Source: Cladorhizidae sp. MBARI D1340-BT2 (taxonomy: Eukaryota > Porifera > Demospongiae > Poecilosclerida > Cladorhizidae). From it: a DNA stretch of 64,000 bases. This document shows positions 22,800 to 33,895 of the stretch, piece by piece. The translations under genes were made by a program, and so were the position numbers. The stretch's first letter is position 1, and each line of letters starts with the position of its first letter. The stretch is taken from positions 20,791,059 through 20,855,058 of the forward strand of contig JAQNBH010000002.1 of NCBI GenBank assembly GCA_028752905.1, written 5' to 3'. The notes under the pieces were generated by a model that made no database searches, was not told the origin of the DNA, and worked only from the letters and a program-made list of their open reading frames with translations.

Positions 22800-22905
22800 A
22801 TACACATATATATTACTATAACATTCTCAATGATCAACTTGAAATTGTGTTCTCTCGACGTTTTGACTAGATGCTGTAGCCATCATCAGGAATAATGAGA
22901 CGCTA
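22800..22905 (-). repeat. Penelope-type terminal sequence with hammerhead-core-like motif
   Basis: On the minus strand this reads CCTGATGATGGCTACAGC, then ATCTAGTCAAAACGTCGAGA, then ATTTCAAGTTGATCATTGAG. The same block recurs at 49035-49154 and 61705-61785. The words CTGATGA and (G/C)AAAAC spaced by a small hairpin recall the hammerhead ribozyme core, and such motifs are known in Penelope-like elements. Here the second box reads CAAAAC rather than CGAAAC. Penelope coding pieces lie close by. Confidence 0.5.
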
Positions 22906-22994
22906 AAACTCAGTGAGCCTGTTACCAGTAGCTAGCTATTCACCACATGCTACAAAATCACACCTCGGTTCACGCATCCACAACGTGAACCGGA

Positions 22995-23365
<371 letters not shown>

Positions 23366-23394
23366 AATAATTAAATTATAAACAATACTGAAGC

Positions 23395-24000
23395 CACGGT
23401 TTTGTAAGAGGTATGTGGATGGTGCCTTCTGCATTGTGAAGAAGGGAAGTGGAGTTGATGGACCATCTGAACAACATCAGGTCATCCATAAAGTTTACCA
23501 TGGAGCTTGAAGTGGACGGATCGTTTCCCTTTCTGGATTGCCACCTACATAGAAAGGAAAAGGAAGGCTAACTGCAACTGTTTGCAGGAAACCTACGCAC
23601 ACCAACCAGTACTTGATATCCATGTCAGAAGAGGAGGGGTGATGAGCTTTGTGATTCCTTATGCAGCTTGGACATCAGGAGGGTCTGCAGGAAGTTCACA
23701 TCAAAGTCATTTTCAGAACTCTGAGGACACAATTGAGCAGAAAGGATGTTTTACCAGCTAATATGTACTCATGTTTTGTGTACCGCACCACTTGTAGCTG
23801 GGGGAGATACTACATAGGGAAAAGTAAAAGAACATCAAGATGCTGTAAAAAGGGTGGTAAAGAGAAGTCTGCAATTGCTGAACATCCTATTTTGTGGAGG
23901 AAGCCACCATCTTGGACCAGGCCAGAAGATAGAAGGAACTTGTAGTGAAGGAGGCATTGCACATCAGCCTAACCAAAGTGTGAGTGGTTCAATTGAGTTG
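23395..24000 (+). pseudogene. Penelope-like element: RT end and GIY-YIG endonuclease
   Basis: Plus-strand frames give [18 protein letters not shown] (the RT YxDD box, here YVDG), then a piece meaning [10 protein letters not shown] and a Thr-Asn-Gln-Tyr segment (PTHTNQYL), as in Penelope RTs. They are followed by TLRTQLSRKDV, a Cys region, RYYIGKSKRT (the GIY-YIG box, in which the endonuclease Tyr and Gly lie) and KSAIAEHPILW. This is the expected order RT then GIY-YIG. The frame shifts twice and the second catalytic Asp of the RT is changed to Gly, so the copy is inactive. The (TAA)n tract adjoins it upstream. Confidence 0.8.
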
Positions 24001-24084
24001 AGACTGTGGAATATACTTGCCTAGCTGCTCGGGAGCCTTTCTCAAAGAGCCTAACTTTAAGCCACGACCACCATAATTTTATCT

Positions 24085-24310
24085 TATCTATTTATTTATT
24101 TATGTACTTAATTATTGTTGTTGTTGTTATTGTTGTTGTTATTATTATTTATTACTTGTTTGTTATTATTATTATTGGTGTTGTTGTTTTAATTCATTTA
24201 TTAATTATATACATTTTTCTTTTCTTTGTTTTTTCCCCTTGTTTGTTTCTTTATTTTTATATTTTTTTTAATTTCTTTATATTTCTTTATATGTTATTAT
24301 TATTTTATTT
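24085..24310. repeat. Low-complexity (TTA/TTG)n region
   Basis: T-rich words TTATTATTG and TTGTTGTTATT fill this interval between two opposed Penelope fragments. No gene is supported. Confidence 0.85.
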
Positions 24311-24314
24311 CTTC

Positions 24315-25160
24315 CATCTTTCGTCAACATTCCAAAAATTACTTCCACGGCCTCATCAATAGGAACATCGGTAAAAAGAGAGGAAACATCAAAATTGACA
24401 AGATGCTCATCCTGTGCCAACATTCACCTTGAATACGCTTGATAAATTGCCCAGAGTCTTACTTGTATTTTTAGCTAGAGGGGATATCAAAAGTGCTATG
24501 AACTCGGAAAGATTATACAACTGTACACGTACACAAGACACAATTGACCTAAGGGGAACCTCAGGTTTATTTATTTTAGGGAGCCCATAAATAGGTGGTG
24601 GTTTACTTACACTGGGCCTAATTCATGCAGTTGTTATTTCTCCTGTCTTGTTCATATTCTTTAACACATGATTCACCTGCTTTCCTCTGCCTCGGTAGGA
24701 TCCCTTCAGTATTCCATATGTTTTAGTTTCCAGCATTCCTGTCAGCTTTGATCTTTGTCATCAGAATTGTTGTTTTCCCCTTGTCTGATGGTAAGATTAT
24801 GAGCTCTTCCATCTTCCTCAGTTCTCCCAGGGCCTTTCTCTGTTCCTTTGTCAGGTTGTCCTTTGGTTTCCTTGCTCTTCTCGAGTTCCACATATTCTTC
24901 CTCGAAGCCCATGTGCCTTGCTATCCTCCAGCTTCCTGGCCATATCTTCCACTGCAGTTATGGTGTCCAACAAAGGTAAACTCTTTAGAGCAGGGGCAAA
25001 GTTAAGACTCAAAGCAAGTACTTCTTCCTGAGTTGGAGAAAGGTTCTTCTCTGTCAGATTCACCACCCATCTGTTCAAGTCTTGGGGGTGAATCTTCACT
25101 TCTCTCGATCTCCTTCTCTCCAAAAGTGTCTCCCACTTCTTTTGATGGTTCTGCATGGAT
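24315..25160 (-). pseudogene. Penelope-like RT, N-terminal half
   Basis: On the minus strand the frame at 24851-25156 begins the Penelope ORF: VVNLTEKNLSPTQEEVLALS then LNFAPALKSLP is the conserved opening of the domain upstream of RT. Further on (24610-24420), after frame changes, PPPIYGLPKINKPEVPLRSI corresponds to RT fingers. NFDVSSLFTDVPIDEAV (24420-24340) is motif A with its catalytic Asp. The sequence then breaks off in the low-complexity tract. It points away from the fragment at 23395-24000, so the two are separate or inverted pieces. Confidence 0.75.
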
Positions 25161-26036
25161 TTGCTGTGGGTCTTCTCTGCTGCTCCCCTACAAAGGGTTT
25201 GTATCCTCTGATAGTCACTTCCGAGATCCTTTAAAAAACTTAAGGAATGAGTAGCAATTGCTTGTTGTAATGCACAGTAATATGTTACTTTGTTTCTAGC
25301 TACTTATAGCCATGTGCTTGTATTTCATCAAACAACAAGAACAAACGATTGTTGAATATAAGCATATGCAAAAATAGCTATGTTCAAATATTGATTGTGA
25401 TATTCATGTTTTGTGTTCAGTGTGTGGTCACAAAAACAAGAGCGCAATGTTTATGAACAAGAATGCTTTGCAACCATGCTTGTCATGGACTTTAGTGAAC
25501 GTCTGACTTGCTATAAATGTTTAAGTGAGTTATTCATTCAATTTGTTTTATAACTTTCCCGGTAATCCGATGCTGAGAACAATCCGATGCTGAGAAAGTT
25601 AATAATAGATAGCTACCTGCTTAATCATCACTTGTTATGATCATTTAGTGTCATAAATGGAAGGGTGTTTAAATAAATATATATATATATGGATGTTTAA
25701 TCCTCAAGGTTGTAATTAGTATGCCCCAGACTACTGATTATATTTAAGCTCTAGAGGCCGCTTAAAAAAATAATGGCTGATCATCTAAGTTTTCTCCTGT
25801 GGATAGCCTTCTTTGGAGAAAGCCTAGACCAATCCATCTACTCTGTGGTTTATGTCTATAGGTTTCTCATGGCACAGGAGCTCTATTGAAAACATTATTT
25901 AGCCTATTCAACTAACATTGAAAATAGAGTTAGCATTAGAGGTAATTTACTTTGAATTCTGCTGGGCATTAAGAGGGTTAAATTAACTCTAGTGGTATCG
26001 ATGTAAAATTTTATGTATCGTACTTATTCTATGACA

Positions 26037-26169
26037 TGATTACATATATAATGTGACGTAATCTCCACTTCACGAGGTTTTACTATCCTTGGTCTTTGTT
26101 GTAGTGTTAGTATTGTTAGTTGTAGTGATGTTGATGGTTGTATAAAGCCAACTAGTGTTGGTTTCTACA
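26037..26169 (+). repeat. 5' LTR, 133 bp
   Basis: It starts TGATTACATATA and ends TTTCTACA, so it has TG...CA ends. It matches 29501-29600 except for a block of about 30 bases (from the TCCACTTCACGAGG region) missing from the 3' copy. The shared core is TTTGTTGTAGTGTTAGTATT. Confidence 0.75.
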
Positions 26170-26270
26170 ATTTATACCTCTATCTTAAAAGAAGCTTGAG
26201 TAACTATTACTACACCATGGATGTGCTCCTGAAACCATCGTGACTGAATTTGGACATAAATTCCCCTATG

Positions 26271-26940
26271 GCTGCGAAGCAGTGGAAATATTTATAAAAT
26301 TTATCGAAGAATGTGGGGATCGTGTCCCGAACAAATTTAGAACTCTGATCAACTATGTATGTATCTCACACGTTTGATTGTGTTGAGGAGTGCCCCAACT
26401 ACGAGTTGCCAATTAAAACACTGACACAATTATACATCAAAATGCCAAATGAAGTATTTTGCCCAGCATTGCCACTAGAAGACGGTAGTGTGATTTCCTA
26501 CAAGAACTTCAGAAGCTTGGCAAAGATTGTAATATCAGACCTATGAGTGCAGAGCAATACCGTAAGGAACTGATAAGAGACTCCTTCATCAATGCTTCTC
26601 CACTGATCCGACTACGCCTTCTGGAAAACAAGCATTTGACGTCTTTTGACCAAGCAAATGCATTAGATTTGGCAGAGAAGAACTTGGATGCTTATGCTAC
26701 TCATTCAACTGCAGCAATGACTATGCCGCAAGCTGAGGAACATGGTCAAGTGGCCTCTCCTACTGATCCTTCCCTTGCTGCAACCTATACGCACAAGTAG
26801 AAGTGCTTCTTCTGTGGAGGTGCTGCTATGCATAATAAGAGGGTTTTCCGATGAAATCTACAGTGTCACAAATGTGGGACTGAAGGTGATTTTGCAAAAG
26901 CATGGCAGTCTAAAACTTGTAAATCTAGCAAAAGTACAAT
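26271..26940 (+). pseudogene. gypsy Gag with damaged zinc knuckles
   Basis: The plus-strand pieces give a capsid region (MAAKQWKYF-like start at 26271, then CVEECPNYELPIKTLTQLYI) and IRLRLLENKHLTSFDQANAL with LDLAEKNLDAYATHS at 26543-26740. A nucleocapsid follows with CFFCG...H and CHKCGT-like words (26805-26880), in which the second Cys of the first knuckle and the last Cys of the second are lost. The frame shifts at 26545 and stops at 26800. It is immediately upstream of the protease frame. Confidence 0.65.
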
Positions 26941-26964
26941 AGCTGCTGTGTTCTCACAAAGAAT

Positions 26965-28115
26965 TTGATCAATTATTGCTGCCTGTCCCAGAAGCCTATC
27001 CCCGGCCTCCATGATCGTCTCTGTGTGCGGACAATGGCTCTAATTGACTCAGGAAGCTCCGATAGTTTCATGAATGGTCAAGTCTTTAGGAAGCTGAACC
27101 TTCACATTCATCCTGCATCACAGGACATTTCTATGCCTCTTACAACGGTAAAGACCTACCTCTATTCTAGGTCATGTTTTGCAGATATTACCCTTAATGA
27201 TCATGTCTATAGTGCCACATACCTTTGTTTTCTCAAAAATCTCTGTAGTGAAACTTCCAGAAATAACACAAGATTGTCAATATCAAGTTTAGTGGTAATA
27301 TCCCAACCAATGCCAGTCTGTACTCTTGCAGAAACTTCAATTGGCAAGCCATCACTCCCCGTTAAGCTTCCTTCTGGCTGTAAACCAATAACAACTAAGT
27401 CACGATGTTTCAGCAAAGATGGTCGAAAATTTACACACCAAGCATTTACTCCGCTTCTACATGAGGGCATTATTGAGCTTAGTACTTCACCTTGGCGGCC
27501 ACAAGTTGTCATTTTCAAACATCCCTTACTCCATCAAAAGAAATGGCTTTGTGTTGACTATTCTCAGATAGTAAATCGGTATACTGAACTCATTGGGTAT
27601 CCACTTCCCCGGATTGATGAGATTAACAACCTTGCTATCTACCGACGGTTTTCAACATTTGATTGGAAAAGTGCTTACCATCAATAATAAAATAATCTGA
27701 CTCAAAGTATACCGGTTTCAAGGCCAATGGGAGACTCCACCATTTTTATCGCATCCCATTTGGTGTTACCAATGCTATTGACTCTACCATTTTTATCGCA
27801 TCCCATTTGGTGTTACCAATGCTATTGCCATTTTTCAATAAGGATAAAGTAGTTGAAGACGAGGGACTCAAGGACACTTTCCCATAACTTGACAATTGCA
27901 GGCAATGACCAAAAAAGATCAAGATGAGAACGTCCAGAGATTTTTTGTAGCTGCCCAGCACAAAAATCGGACCAATCAAAGGAAGTCTATGATGTCTGTC
28001 AATATTCTGGTATATTGTGTATCATCAAACCAGATTGTGAAAGGCTCCATCCTCATAGTCGCTCCCTTCACAGGGTTGTGGGAGTGTTTGTTCAGTAGCA
28101 AAATGGATACCAAAC
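26965..28115 (+). pseudogene. gypsy protease-RT
   Basis: The 240-residue frame at 26965-27687 starts with a retropepsin active site (ALIDSGSSDSFMNG) and runs straight into RT: SRCFSKDGRKFTHQ, LLHEGIIELSTSPWRPQVV, KKWLCVDYSQIVNRYT, then FSTFDWKSAYHQ with the motif A Asp. RT continues in other frames with GRLHHFYRIPFGVTNA and a YxDD-box counterpart YLDNITIAG near 27880. A 47-base direct duplication (27741 and 27788) interrupts the RT between these two motifs and shifts the frame, so this copy cannot make RT. Confidence 0.8.
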
Positions 28116-28124
28116 TTCTCTGAC

Positions 28125-28570
28125 ATGATACAGCTGCTTATGAGTGCAGTATGTTTTCCACTGGGCGAGACCGAGACTGCCTTGACAGCTTTTGATCTTC
28201 TCAAGATGGAGCTTGAGAAATCAGCCCTTCACTCCATAGATGAAAGTTGTCCATTTGTGGTGGAATGTGATGCTTCAGAGGTTGCTATCTTGGCAACCCT
28301 TAATCAAAGGGGGAGGCCTGTCACCTTTATGTGGAGAACACTGCAGTGTAGTGAACTACACCATCCATCTGAAGAGAAGGAGGCTACAGCGACCATAGTG
28401 CATAAATGGTGCTATTTTCTTGCTGGTCGGCACTTCGTCCTATCCTTAGTGGCCTTCATGTTGGATAACAGGAAATGTTCAAAGGTCAAAAACATGATAC
28501 ACAGGACTGGAAAATTGAGCTGGCGGCATTCTGCTTGACTGTTAAGTATCGACCCGGAAAATATGTGTGG
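28125..28570 (+). pseudogene. gypsy RNase H
   Basis: The frame shows VVECDASEVAILATLNQRGR (first catalytic Asp), then LHHPSEEKEATATIVHKW (the Glu region) and a domain end of the type RPGKYVWHQTH at 28550, where gypsy elements usually have 'KPGKENVVADALSR'. The corresponding Asn-Ala-Asp of that end motif is lost. It follows RT after a frame change and would have degraded the RNA of the RNA/DNA hybrid. Confidence 0.7.
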
Positions 28571-28579
28571 CACCAGACT

Positions 28580-29420
28580 CATTTGCATGAGCATTCCAGG
28601 CTTCAATGTCAACATCAGATGAGCATTCCTGGCTCAATGTCAACATCAGACTTGAGTGATATCTACACCGCTTTGAGTCACCCAGGAGTAATCCAAATAT
28701 TGCAATTTGTACGGTCCAAGAATCTACCGTTCTCTACTGAAGATGTGAGAAAACGTGTTCTATCTGCAGAATATGTGCAGAACTGAACAGTTTTATCATC
28801 CCCCACCTGGAACTCTTAATCATCAACCCATGGAATGCCTTAGTAATGATTCAAAGGGCCATCGTCTTCAGCATCCCACAATGTCTACATGCTCACTCTT
28901 GCTGAGTATTCACGTTTTCCATTTGCATTTCCCTATCCCAACATGAATTCATCGACAGTCATCAAGTGCCTTGATCAGGTATTCACTTCTTGTGACATGA
29001 ATAATTCAGACCATGGTTCATCCTTCCTATCATGAGAACTCAGAACTATCTTTTACACTGGGGAATAGTGACTATCAAGACTCCGCCTTATCACCCTATA
29101 ATGGCCAAGTTGAAGGGTAATTTGGAAGTTTTTCCGTCATGCACTGAAGTCATCGAATCTGCCAGACTCGCAATGGGAACTTGTTCTATCGGATGCATTA
29201 GATTCAATCAGGTCACTTCTCTCTAGTCCTGCTTCGCTGATTCATTAGGATCAACAAGAATGATTCACTTGTGGATCAAGCTGAACCAAACTCAACTTAT
29301 GCTCATGTGCATTACATGAATGGTCACAAATCAACTGTTTCCCTTCGAGACTTGGCTCCCTCTCTCGGCCAACTGAGTAGGTGCTACATATACTTTGTCA
29401 CTGCAGGCTGCAGCCAGCCT
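28580..29420 (+). pseudogene. gypsy integrase, fragmentary
   Basis: The zinc-binding region is only partly kept (YTALSHPGVIQILQFVRSKN near 28660-28725, containing the first His-Pro-Gly). The core is recognisable near 29040-29110 (YLLHWGIVTIKTPPYHPIMA; the Asn-Gly-Gln-Val-Glu after PYHP is damaged). A C-terminal end of the type YMNGHKSTVSLRDLAPS is seen near 29312-29365. Frames change repeatedly. It is the last coding piece before the 3' LTR. Confidence 0.6.
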
Positions 29421-29500
29421 TAGACGTTTCTCCACTAGACTGTGTTGTTGGCACAAATGAAATGAGACTACTGTTCCAAATGAGTTCACCACACCTCACG

Positions 29501-29600
29501 TGATTACATATAGTGTGACGTGATCTTTGTTGTAGTGTTAGTATTGTTAGTTGTAGTGATGTTGATAGTTGTATAAAGCCAAATACTGTTGTTTACTACA
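29501..29600 (+). repeat. 3' LTR, 100 bp (internally deleted)
   Basis: It begins TGATTACATATAGTGTGACG and ends TTTACTACA, matching 26037-26169 apart from the missing internal block. It ends 33 bases upstream of the GT92 start codon. Confidence 0.75.
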
Positions 29601-29633
29601 GGTATTTTCAATTCTGCAGGTACACACTAGAAG

Positions 29634-30953
29634 ATGAAGATTGTTCACTCTTTTCTTTTCGTCTTTGCCTGTACAACTTTTGTTGTTTGCACTGCCTTGT
29701 ATTACATGCACATGAACTCTAAGGACCTGATGATGGACAATAGCAGAAGCAGGTACATCAACTCTAAGGCTCTGATGATGGGAAATAGCAGAACATCAAG
29801 AGCCAGTGTGCAAGAATCGCCGAACGATCCCTTTTCTTACCTTCGTGGCAGCCCAATATCCAAGGATATCATAGTACACAGTGCCTTCTTGGACAACAGA
29901 TCCAGAAATGGTCACAAAACTGTGACAATGATGTTCGTTGGAGCCAATAGAACTATCTACGACTCCAAGTGGATCATTGGTTGTGGGGTAGGAACTAAAA
30001 CTGCCAAAGACTATCTTGTACGATTAGTGGAGGAGGATATTCTAATGCATGTGAAATTTGCTGGAAGGCGGCGGCCACTGCCGCAGTACGAACAGCTTGT
30101 TGTGGAATGCTATGACATTTTTGGCACCAGTGGTAGCAGAGCTTTTGTGACTTACAAGACTTCAGAGACATCCAGCACATTTGTGGCTGAGTCAGAAGTG
30201 CCGTATATGATTCCAGCGCCAAAAGTGAAGGCTTCAGGCAAGCACAACTTCACCGTTGTGGTGTGTACTAGGGCATACAACAGAGGTGTGACTTTTCTTC
30301 CAGAGTTTATCCGATATCAAAAGACACTTGGTATGGATCATGTGCACTTAACTTTTACAGACACCTTCATTAAGGATGGAGGCTTTCGTGATCTCCTGCT
30401 GACTGATTCATTCATACGTCAGTCAATTGCAAGTGGATTTCTTTCAATCCGTGTGTGGAAAGATTGGTATGATGGAAAGGAGAATTACCAACACTCAGCA
30501 ATTCTTCAGTACCATGACTGCATGTACCGCCATCGAGGGACATATGATTATGTCTTCAACCTAGATTCAGATGATTTTTTCAACCCTTGCATTGTGGGAA
30601 TGACTCTAAAAGATGTCATCGCTAAGTACTGCTATGTCAAACCAGCTGCCTCTTGTGCTTTTAAGTGGCTCTTTTTCTATCCTGATATCTGTGGTTTTAA
30701 AAGCAAAGTAGGACCAGATGGCAACGTCACAAATCATCTAAACTCCCACAGGCCCCAAGATGCTGAAGGGCATTTGAAATCAGTTCATTCGACAGCTTCT
30801 CTAGTAGATACTTCATTTCATGATGCCAGATGCAAGACATGTCTTTTGCCTGGTTACCAAGTGGCATATGTTCCAAGCCGAGAGGCATATGTGGCTCACA
30901 ACAGAATGTATGCAAGGAATATATATGTGCCTGGATGTAGGCGACGACATTAA
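29634..30953 (+). CDS. Glycosyltransferase family 92 protein, type II membrane
   Basis: This single-exon ORF of 439 residues has the architecture of metazoan GT92 (formerly DUF23) enzymes, which transfer galactose or related sugars to glycans in the Golgi lumen. Residues about 4-26 (IVHSFLFVFACTTFVVCTAL) form a signal anchor. A stem with a repeated MMxNSR-type motif follows. The catalytic domain starts near residue 205 with FTVVVCTRAYNRGVTFLPEF, and the acidic donor-binding motif is VFNLDSDDFFNP near residue 306. Conserved Cys and Trp residues follow (ASCAFKWLFFYPDICGF) and a C-terminal HNRMY motif. There are no stops or frameshifts, unlike every neighbouring reading frame. The first ATG comes just before the anchor and is a sensible start. 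A Golgi enzyme is inferred; donor and acceptor are unknown. Confidence 0.85.
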   Translation: MKIVHSFLFVFACTTFVVCTALYYMHMNSKDLMMDNSRSRYINSKALMMGNSRTSRASVQESPNDPFSYLRGSPISKDIIVHSAFLDNRSRNGHKTVTMMFVGANRTIYDSKWIIGCGVGTKTAKDYLVRLVEEDILMHVKFAGRRRPLPQYEQLVVECYDIFGTSGSRAFVTYKTSETSSTFVAESEVPYMIPAPKVKASGKHNFTVVVCTRAYNRGVTFLPEFIRYQKTLGMDHVHLTFTDTFIKDGGFRDLLLTDSFIRQSIASGFLSIRVWKDWYDGKENYQHSAILQYHDCMYRHRGTYDYVFNLDSDDFFNPCIVGMTLKDVIAKYCYVKPAASCAFKWLFFYPDICGFKSKVGPDGNVTNHLNSHRPQDAEGHLKSVHSTASLVDTSFHDARCKTCLLPGYQVAYVPSREAYVAHNRMYARNIYVPGCRRRH

Positions 30954-32689
30954 TTACTACTATAATTTTATTTTACACATAAATGGCATGCAGTCGTAGA
31001 CAAACTTTCGGTTCTGGCTGATTATCATCACAACTTCAATTCCTGGAGATTACGACCAAATACGGTATATGCAGATACATGTACTGTAATGTTCTTAAAT
31101 ATAAATGATTTCTATATATATCTTTTGTAATGATTTTTCAGGTAGCTAGCACCAAGAATGCAGAAAATTCCATTGATGCTCAATAATTTAGGCAAATGCT
31201 AATCACTTTTTTCACATCAGTTAATCAATAATTATGGGAGGAATTTTTCTTTCAACAACGTACAGTCCTTGTTTTGTTTTTTAATAGCAACTATGCCTTT
31301 GGCACAGGCTAGAACAATGGATAAGCAAGCACACAGGTGATCTACAGAGCTGTATATAGCTACTGCACCGCCAGAGCCACTTGCACCAAACTTGTTAAAT
31401 TGGAACTGGATCTCCAGCGTTTTGGTGAATGCAGCCAATGAATATGTGAGAAACTTACAACTTTAATCCTCTCACTGACAACTTTATTTTGTTTTGATTT
31501 TAATGATGAAGAAAAGTACCTAGCAACCATATATCTGGTATTACTTGATTAGTTGACAGACATTGTAATGAGTTGTGGTTGCTTAGCAACAACCACACGT
31601 CGATATCATAAAGGGGAAGTAAAACCTTATTTCATAACTTTTAGCTAGTCAATTTATTTGGCCGTAAAAACAGTTCCCCAAGACTCATTGAGTATCAAGG
31701 TGTTTGTTATGCATCCAAGACAAAATGATAAATTTTGATAGCTTAGCAACAAAGCACATGGGATAGATTGCCTTGTTTGTCGTTGAACATTTGATGAGTT
31801 ATAGGAATTCTGCAAACAACCACAGAGGAACAGATGTTCAAACATAAAACAATAATGGCTCGTTCCATTTACATATTATACATATACATATATACTCTGG
31901 GTTCAAGCTTTGCTAGAACTAAGTCTTAAGAGTTTCTTGAGGATGAAGCTGTGGCTGTGAGTGATTGATGAATATGGGGGCTATCGGCCAACTGGTGGAA
32001 ATGAATGAGTTGCTCCCACCTGCTATATAAGAATATTACAAATGCCAGCTGTACTGAGGATTTGAGAATTGAATGTTGTGTGCTCCAGTTGAGCTTCAGA
32101 CAATTAGGATGGACAATACCCATGATGCAAAGTATACCCACAAATTCCTTCATTTCCTCCACTGGTGGTGTCAGGCAAATACTACTACTAAACTCCTTCC
32201 TTAGACACTACCCTGTGATGCCTAACCCACAACCTCTGATTAGACCAGACACTGTGTAACCACTCACGAAGAGCAATGATTAATAGCAGTAGTTAAAAAT
32301 ACCTTATTAATCAACTCACAAAATATGACATACACCAGTCAAAGATACAGTACCCCAAGCTCAACTCAATAGGCGCAATTTACTTGGTACAAAATACTAT
32401 ACACCAGTTCAACATACACTCACTAAAGAGGTGATCTACTTTATTCAGTTCCTTTTATAGAACATTCACATCTACTTCACAGCTCTTTGCTGTGACTTCT
32501 TGGTAATTAGCAGCCGACCCCTCAGATGCTTCTGAGCCTTCTAGAAGTTGTTGTTATTATACTTGGCATCTGTTGTGGATTCATTACAGGTTTCCCCGGC
32601 TGGTTGTTGTGTGGTGGTTTCTGGCTTTCTCTGCAGGTGGAGCTCTGTGGTTTGTTTGGTCCCACTATTATTAACAATTCTCAGGTAAG

Positions 32690-33775
32690 TCTTTGTTTGC
32701 TATATGCCTATGTGGGCTCATCTCTGACATCTCCTTCTCCTCGAGGCACTCCATCAGCATTATTATTAGCTGATCCTGACTTGTGTGTAAGTGGATAAGG
32801 CGGCAACCTGGCATCTCCGGTGGGAATGGTATGTTCCACCAACTTGGTTTGGCCAGGCACATCTCAGATCACGTCCTGAAACTCTTTCTTCAACTCTGCT
32901 AGTTGTCGCTGCTGCTCGGGATTGAGGTGGGTTATATCTTTATTCTCCATCTCCGAGCTTGGTTGGAGCGGGTCGTCAAATTCGTCGTCCAATGCTAGGA
33001 AGACTGCTGGGTCGGGTGATGTCCAAAGCTTCATTCCATTGACATGGAATATTTTATACCTTTTGCCAGGTATATATATATACCCATGTCAACTTTATAT
33101 GTCATGGCCGTGATCTTTTCCGTGACAACAAAAGGTCCCTGCCATGCATTTCGTACTTAGTCTAAGTTGGTCGGTCTAAACACCAACACAAAGTCTCCCA
33201 CTTCAAAAACTCTCGATGAGGACTTTCTGTTGTACTGTCGTTTCTGTTTCTCTTTCTCACTCTTCTCATTCTCTCTGGCTAAATCATGGGCCATTTCAAT
33301 ATCCTCCCTTAATAACCTGGGGTATTCTCCCACATTCGTCTCCATATGTGTCCTCTTTCCCTTTCCAATACCGAGTAAGCTCATCTAGGGGCAACCTCAT
33401 TTCCCTCCCGAAAACAATGGAAAGGTGAAAAACCTGCAGTGCCGTGCTTCGGTGTGCCTATAGTACAAAAGGTATGCACTGGTCCCATTGTGTCTTTCCT
33501 CCCAATGTGAGTTTCCATATTAACCCTTTGAGGGTGGCATTAAACCGTTCAACCATCCCGACGGTTTGGGGATGGTATAATTATATGTTCTAATCTGGTG
33601 AATATCCATTATAGCACAGAATTGCTTCATCGTCTTTGATACAAAATTAGTACCATTGTCAGTCAGTACTTCTTTAGGCACTCCCACCCTCAAGGTCAGG
33701 TTAATCAAACAATCTACCAACGTCATGTTTTTAATAGGGAAGGCCTCTGGCCACTTTGTGGCATAATCCATAATA
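32690..33775 (-). pseudogene. Gmr1-like gypsy fragment: integrase upstream of RT/RNase H
   Basis: On the minus strand the integrase core comes first (DYATKWPEAFPIKNM; EVLTDNGTNFVSKTM with the second Asp; then HPQTVGMVERFNATLK in a neighbouring frame, with the catalytic Glu; 33775-33500). The C-terminal domain follows (EYPRLLREDIEMAHDLAREN and FEVGDFVLVFRPTN; 33384-33157). After another 150 bases comes THLNPEQQRQLAELKKEFQD, which matches the linker before a gypsy RT. Next comes a segment meaning PGQTKLVEHTIPTGDAR, the RT N-terminus, and within 20 residues HKSGSANNNADGVPRGEG, the end of RNase H. So the RT core is deleted, and the order INT-RT-RNase H is the reverse of ordinary gypsy elements. 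Confidence 0.65.
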
Positions 33776-33891
33776 ACTAAGTTGGGGTGAGTAGGAGAGT
33801 TTCAATATGTTCATAATGTTTTATGTTGGTGAATCTATGGAAATCTTCACGTCTTCACTGTAGGCCCATAGAGATCTTTATAAAGGTTTGA

Positions 33892-33895
33892 TTAA
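33892..33895. repeat. TTAA target duplication, left
   Basis: TTAA directly precedes the terminus GGGGGTCCACTACCC. The same tetranucleotide follows the other end at 35444-35447. Confidence 0.7.

Larger units (their letters stand above)
26037..29600 (+). mobile_element. Ty3/gypsy element with short LTRs
   Basis: Two related terminal sequences, 26037-26169 and 29501-29600, flank gag, protease, RT, RNase H and integrase in normal Ty3/gypsy order. The copy is degenerate, with frame breaks in most domains, but protease and the first part of RT remain in a single open frame. No matching 5-bp duplication flanks the LTRs (TGACA on the left, GGTAT on the right), so either the ends are misjudged or the flanks have changed. 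Confidence 0.8.
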
